Assembly (NCBI GenBank): GCA_018674495.1
Contig: JABHAA010000021.1
Span: forward strand, 1 to 33,638
Reading direction: 5' to 3'
Length of the DNA stretch: 33,638 nucleotides
DNA from: Rhodospirillaceae bacterium
GTDB lineage: Bacteria > Pseudomonadota > Alphaproteobacteria > Rhodospirillales > UBA2165
Below are positions 33,498 to 33,638 of the stretch, one piece after another. A program made the position numbers and the translations under genes. The stretch's first letter is position 1, and each line of letters starts with the position of its first letter. The notes beneath the pieces are model-generated. The model saw nothing but the letters and a program-made list of their open reading frames with translations. It was not told where the DNA came from and made no database searches.

Positions 33498-33638
33498 GAG
33501 GGTGTCAGATTAACTGTGTAAGCGGCCATGTTATAATTTCCGGAAAGGGAGGCTATTTACATGGCTATCAAGCAAGAGATTATCGACGAACTATTATCAG
33601 ATTATAAGGACCCAGAGGATCTCCTGGGTGAAGAAGGT
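33498..33638 (+). mobile_element. IS256-family insertion sequence, left end only
   Basis: The sequence GAGGGTGTCAGATTAACTGT at 33498 onwards resembles the terminal inverted repeat of IS256-family elements. The transposase gene begins 63 bases further in. The element continues beyond the window, so target duplication and the right end cannot be checked. It lies 15 bases after the disrupted exonuclease. Confidence 0.8.
33561..33638 (+). CDS. IS256-family transposase, N-terminal fragment in window
   Basis: The first 26 residues, MAIKQEIIDELLSDYKDPED then LLGEEG, match the start of IS256-type (Mutator-like) DDE transposases, which catalyse cut-and-paste or copy-out transposition. GGAGG precedes the ATG by about 10 bases. 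The rest, including the catalytic residues, is outside the window. Confidence 0.85.
   Translation, partial: MAIKQEIIDELLSDYKDPEDLLGEEG

Overview
The window reads as chromosomal DNA of a hopanoid-producing alphaproteobacterium. The evidence is high GC with alphaproteobacterial-style proteins, frequent GTG/TTG starts, tightly packed ATGA-overlapping genes and a nearly complete hpn gene set. Placement below class level cannot be made from the sequence alone.

Layout. (1) 1-2030, minus strand: a PhnDCE-type ABC importer (the permease runs off the left edge). (2) 2337-6189, plus: a two-subunit molybdopterin enzyme of the pyrogallol-transhydroxylase type, with an SCP2-like domain at the N-terminus of the large subunit. 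(3) 6196-11717: msrA, then hopanoid transport/accessory genes hpnM, hpnL and hpnN, with a CDP-alcohol phosphatidyltransferase (PT1) between hpnN and hpnL. (4) 11817-20636: a phosphonate block with two more CDP-alcohol phosphatidyltransferases (PT2, PT3), an AEP transaminase (phnW), phosphonopyruvate decarboxylase (aepY), PEP mutase fused to a nucleotidyltransferase (aepX), a PhyH-type dioxygenase and a second, stand-alone nucleotidyltransferase. It is interrupted by a lower-GC HEPN-type gene and a 0.7-kb repeat-rich spacer. (5) 20633-30941: hpnA, ispH-hpnH, hpnG-shc, hpnC-hpnB-hpnD and ispG, i.e. the last two MEP-pathway steps plus squalene, hopene and extended side-chain synthesis. (6) 31052 to the end: tRNA-Phe followed by accessory genes (a small HExxH protease-like protein, a lipoprotein, a small unknown, a frame-disrupted exonuclease) and the start of an IS256-family element.

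How the genes may work together. PEP mutase, phosphonopyruvate decarboxylase and PhnW together make 2-aminoethylphosphonate (AEP). A nucleotidyltransferase could activate it to CMP-AEP and a CDP-alcohol phosphatidyltransferase could transfer it to a lipid hydroxyl, giving a C-P headgroup lipid. The PhyH enzyme could hydroxylate the headgroup. The phosphonate genes do not merely lie beside the hopanoid genes: PT1 overlaps hpnN by ATGA and the stand-alone nucleotidyltransferase overlaps hpnA by ATGA. The most interesting hypothesis is therefore a phosphonolipid system integrated with, and possibly acting on, hopanoids. That product is inferred; the individual enzyme families are well supported.
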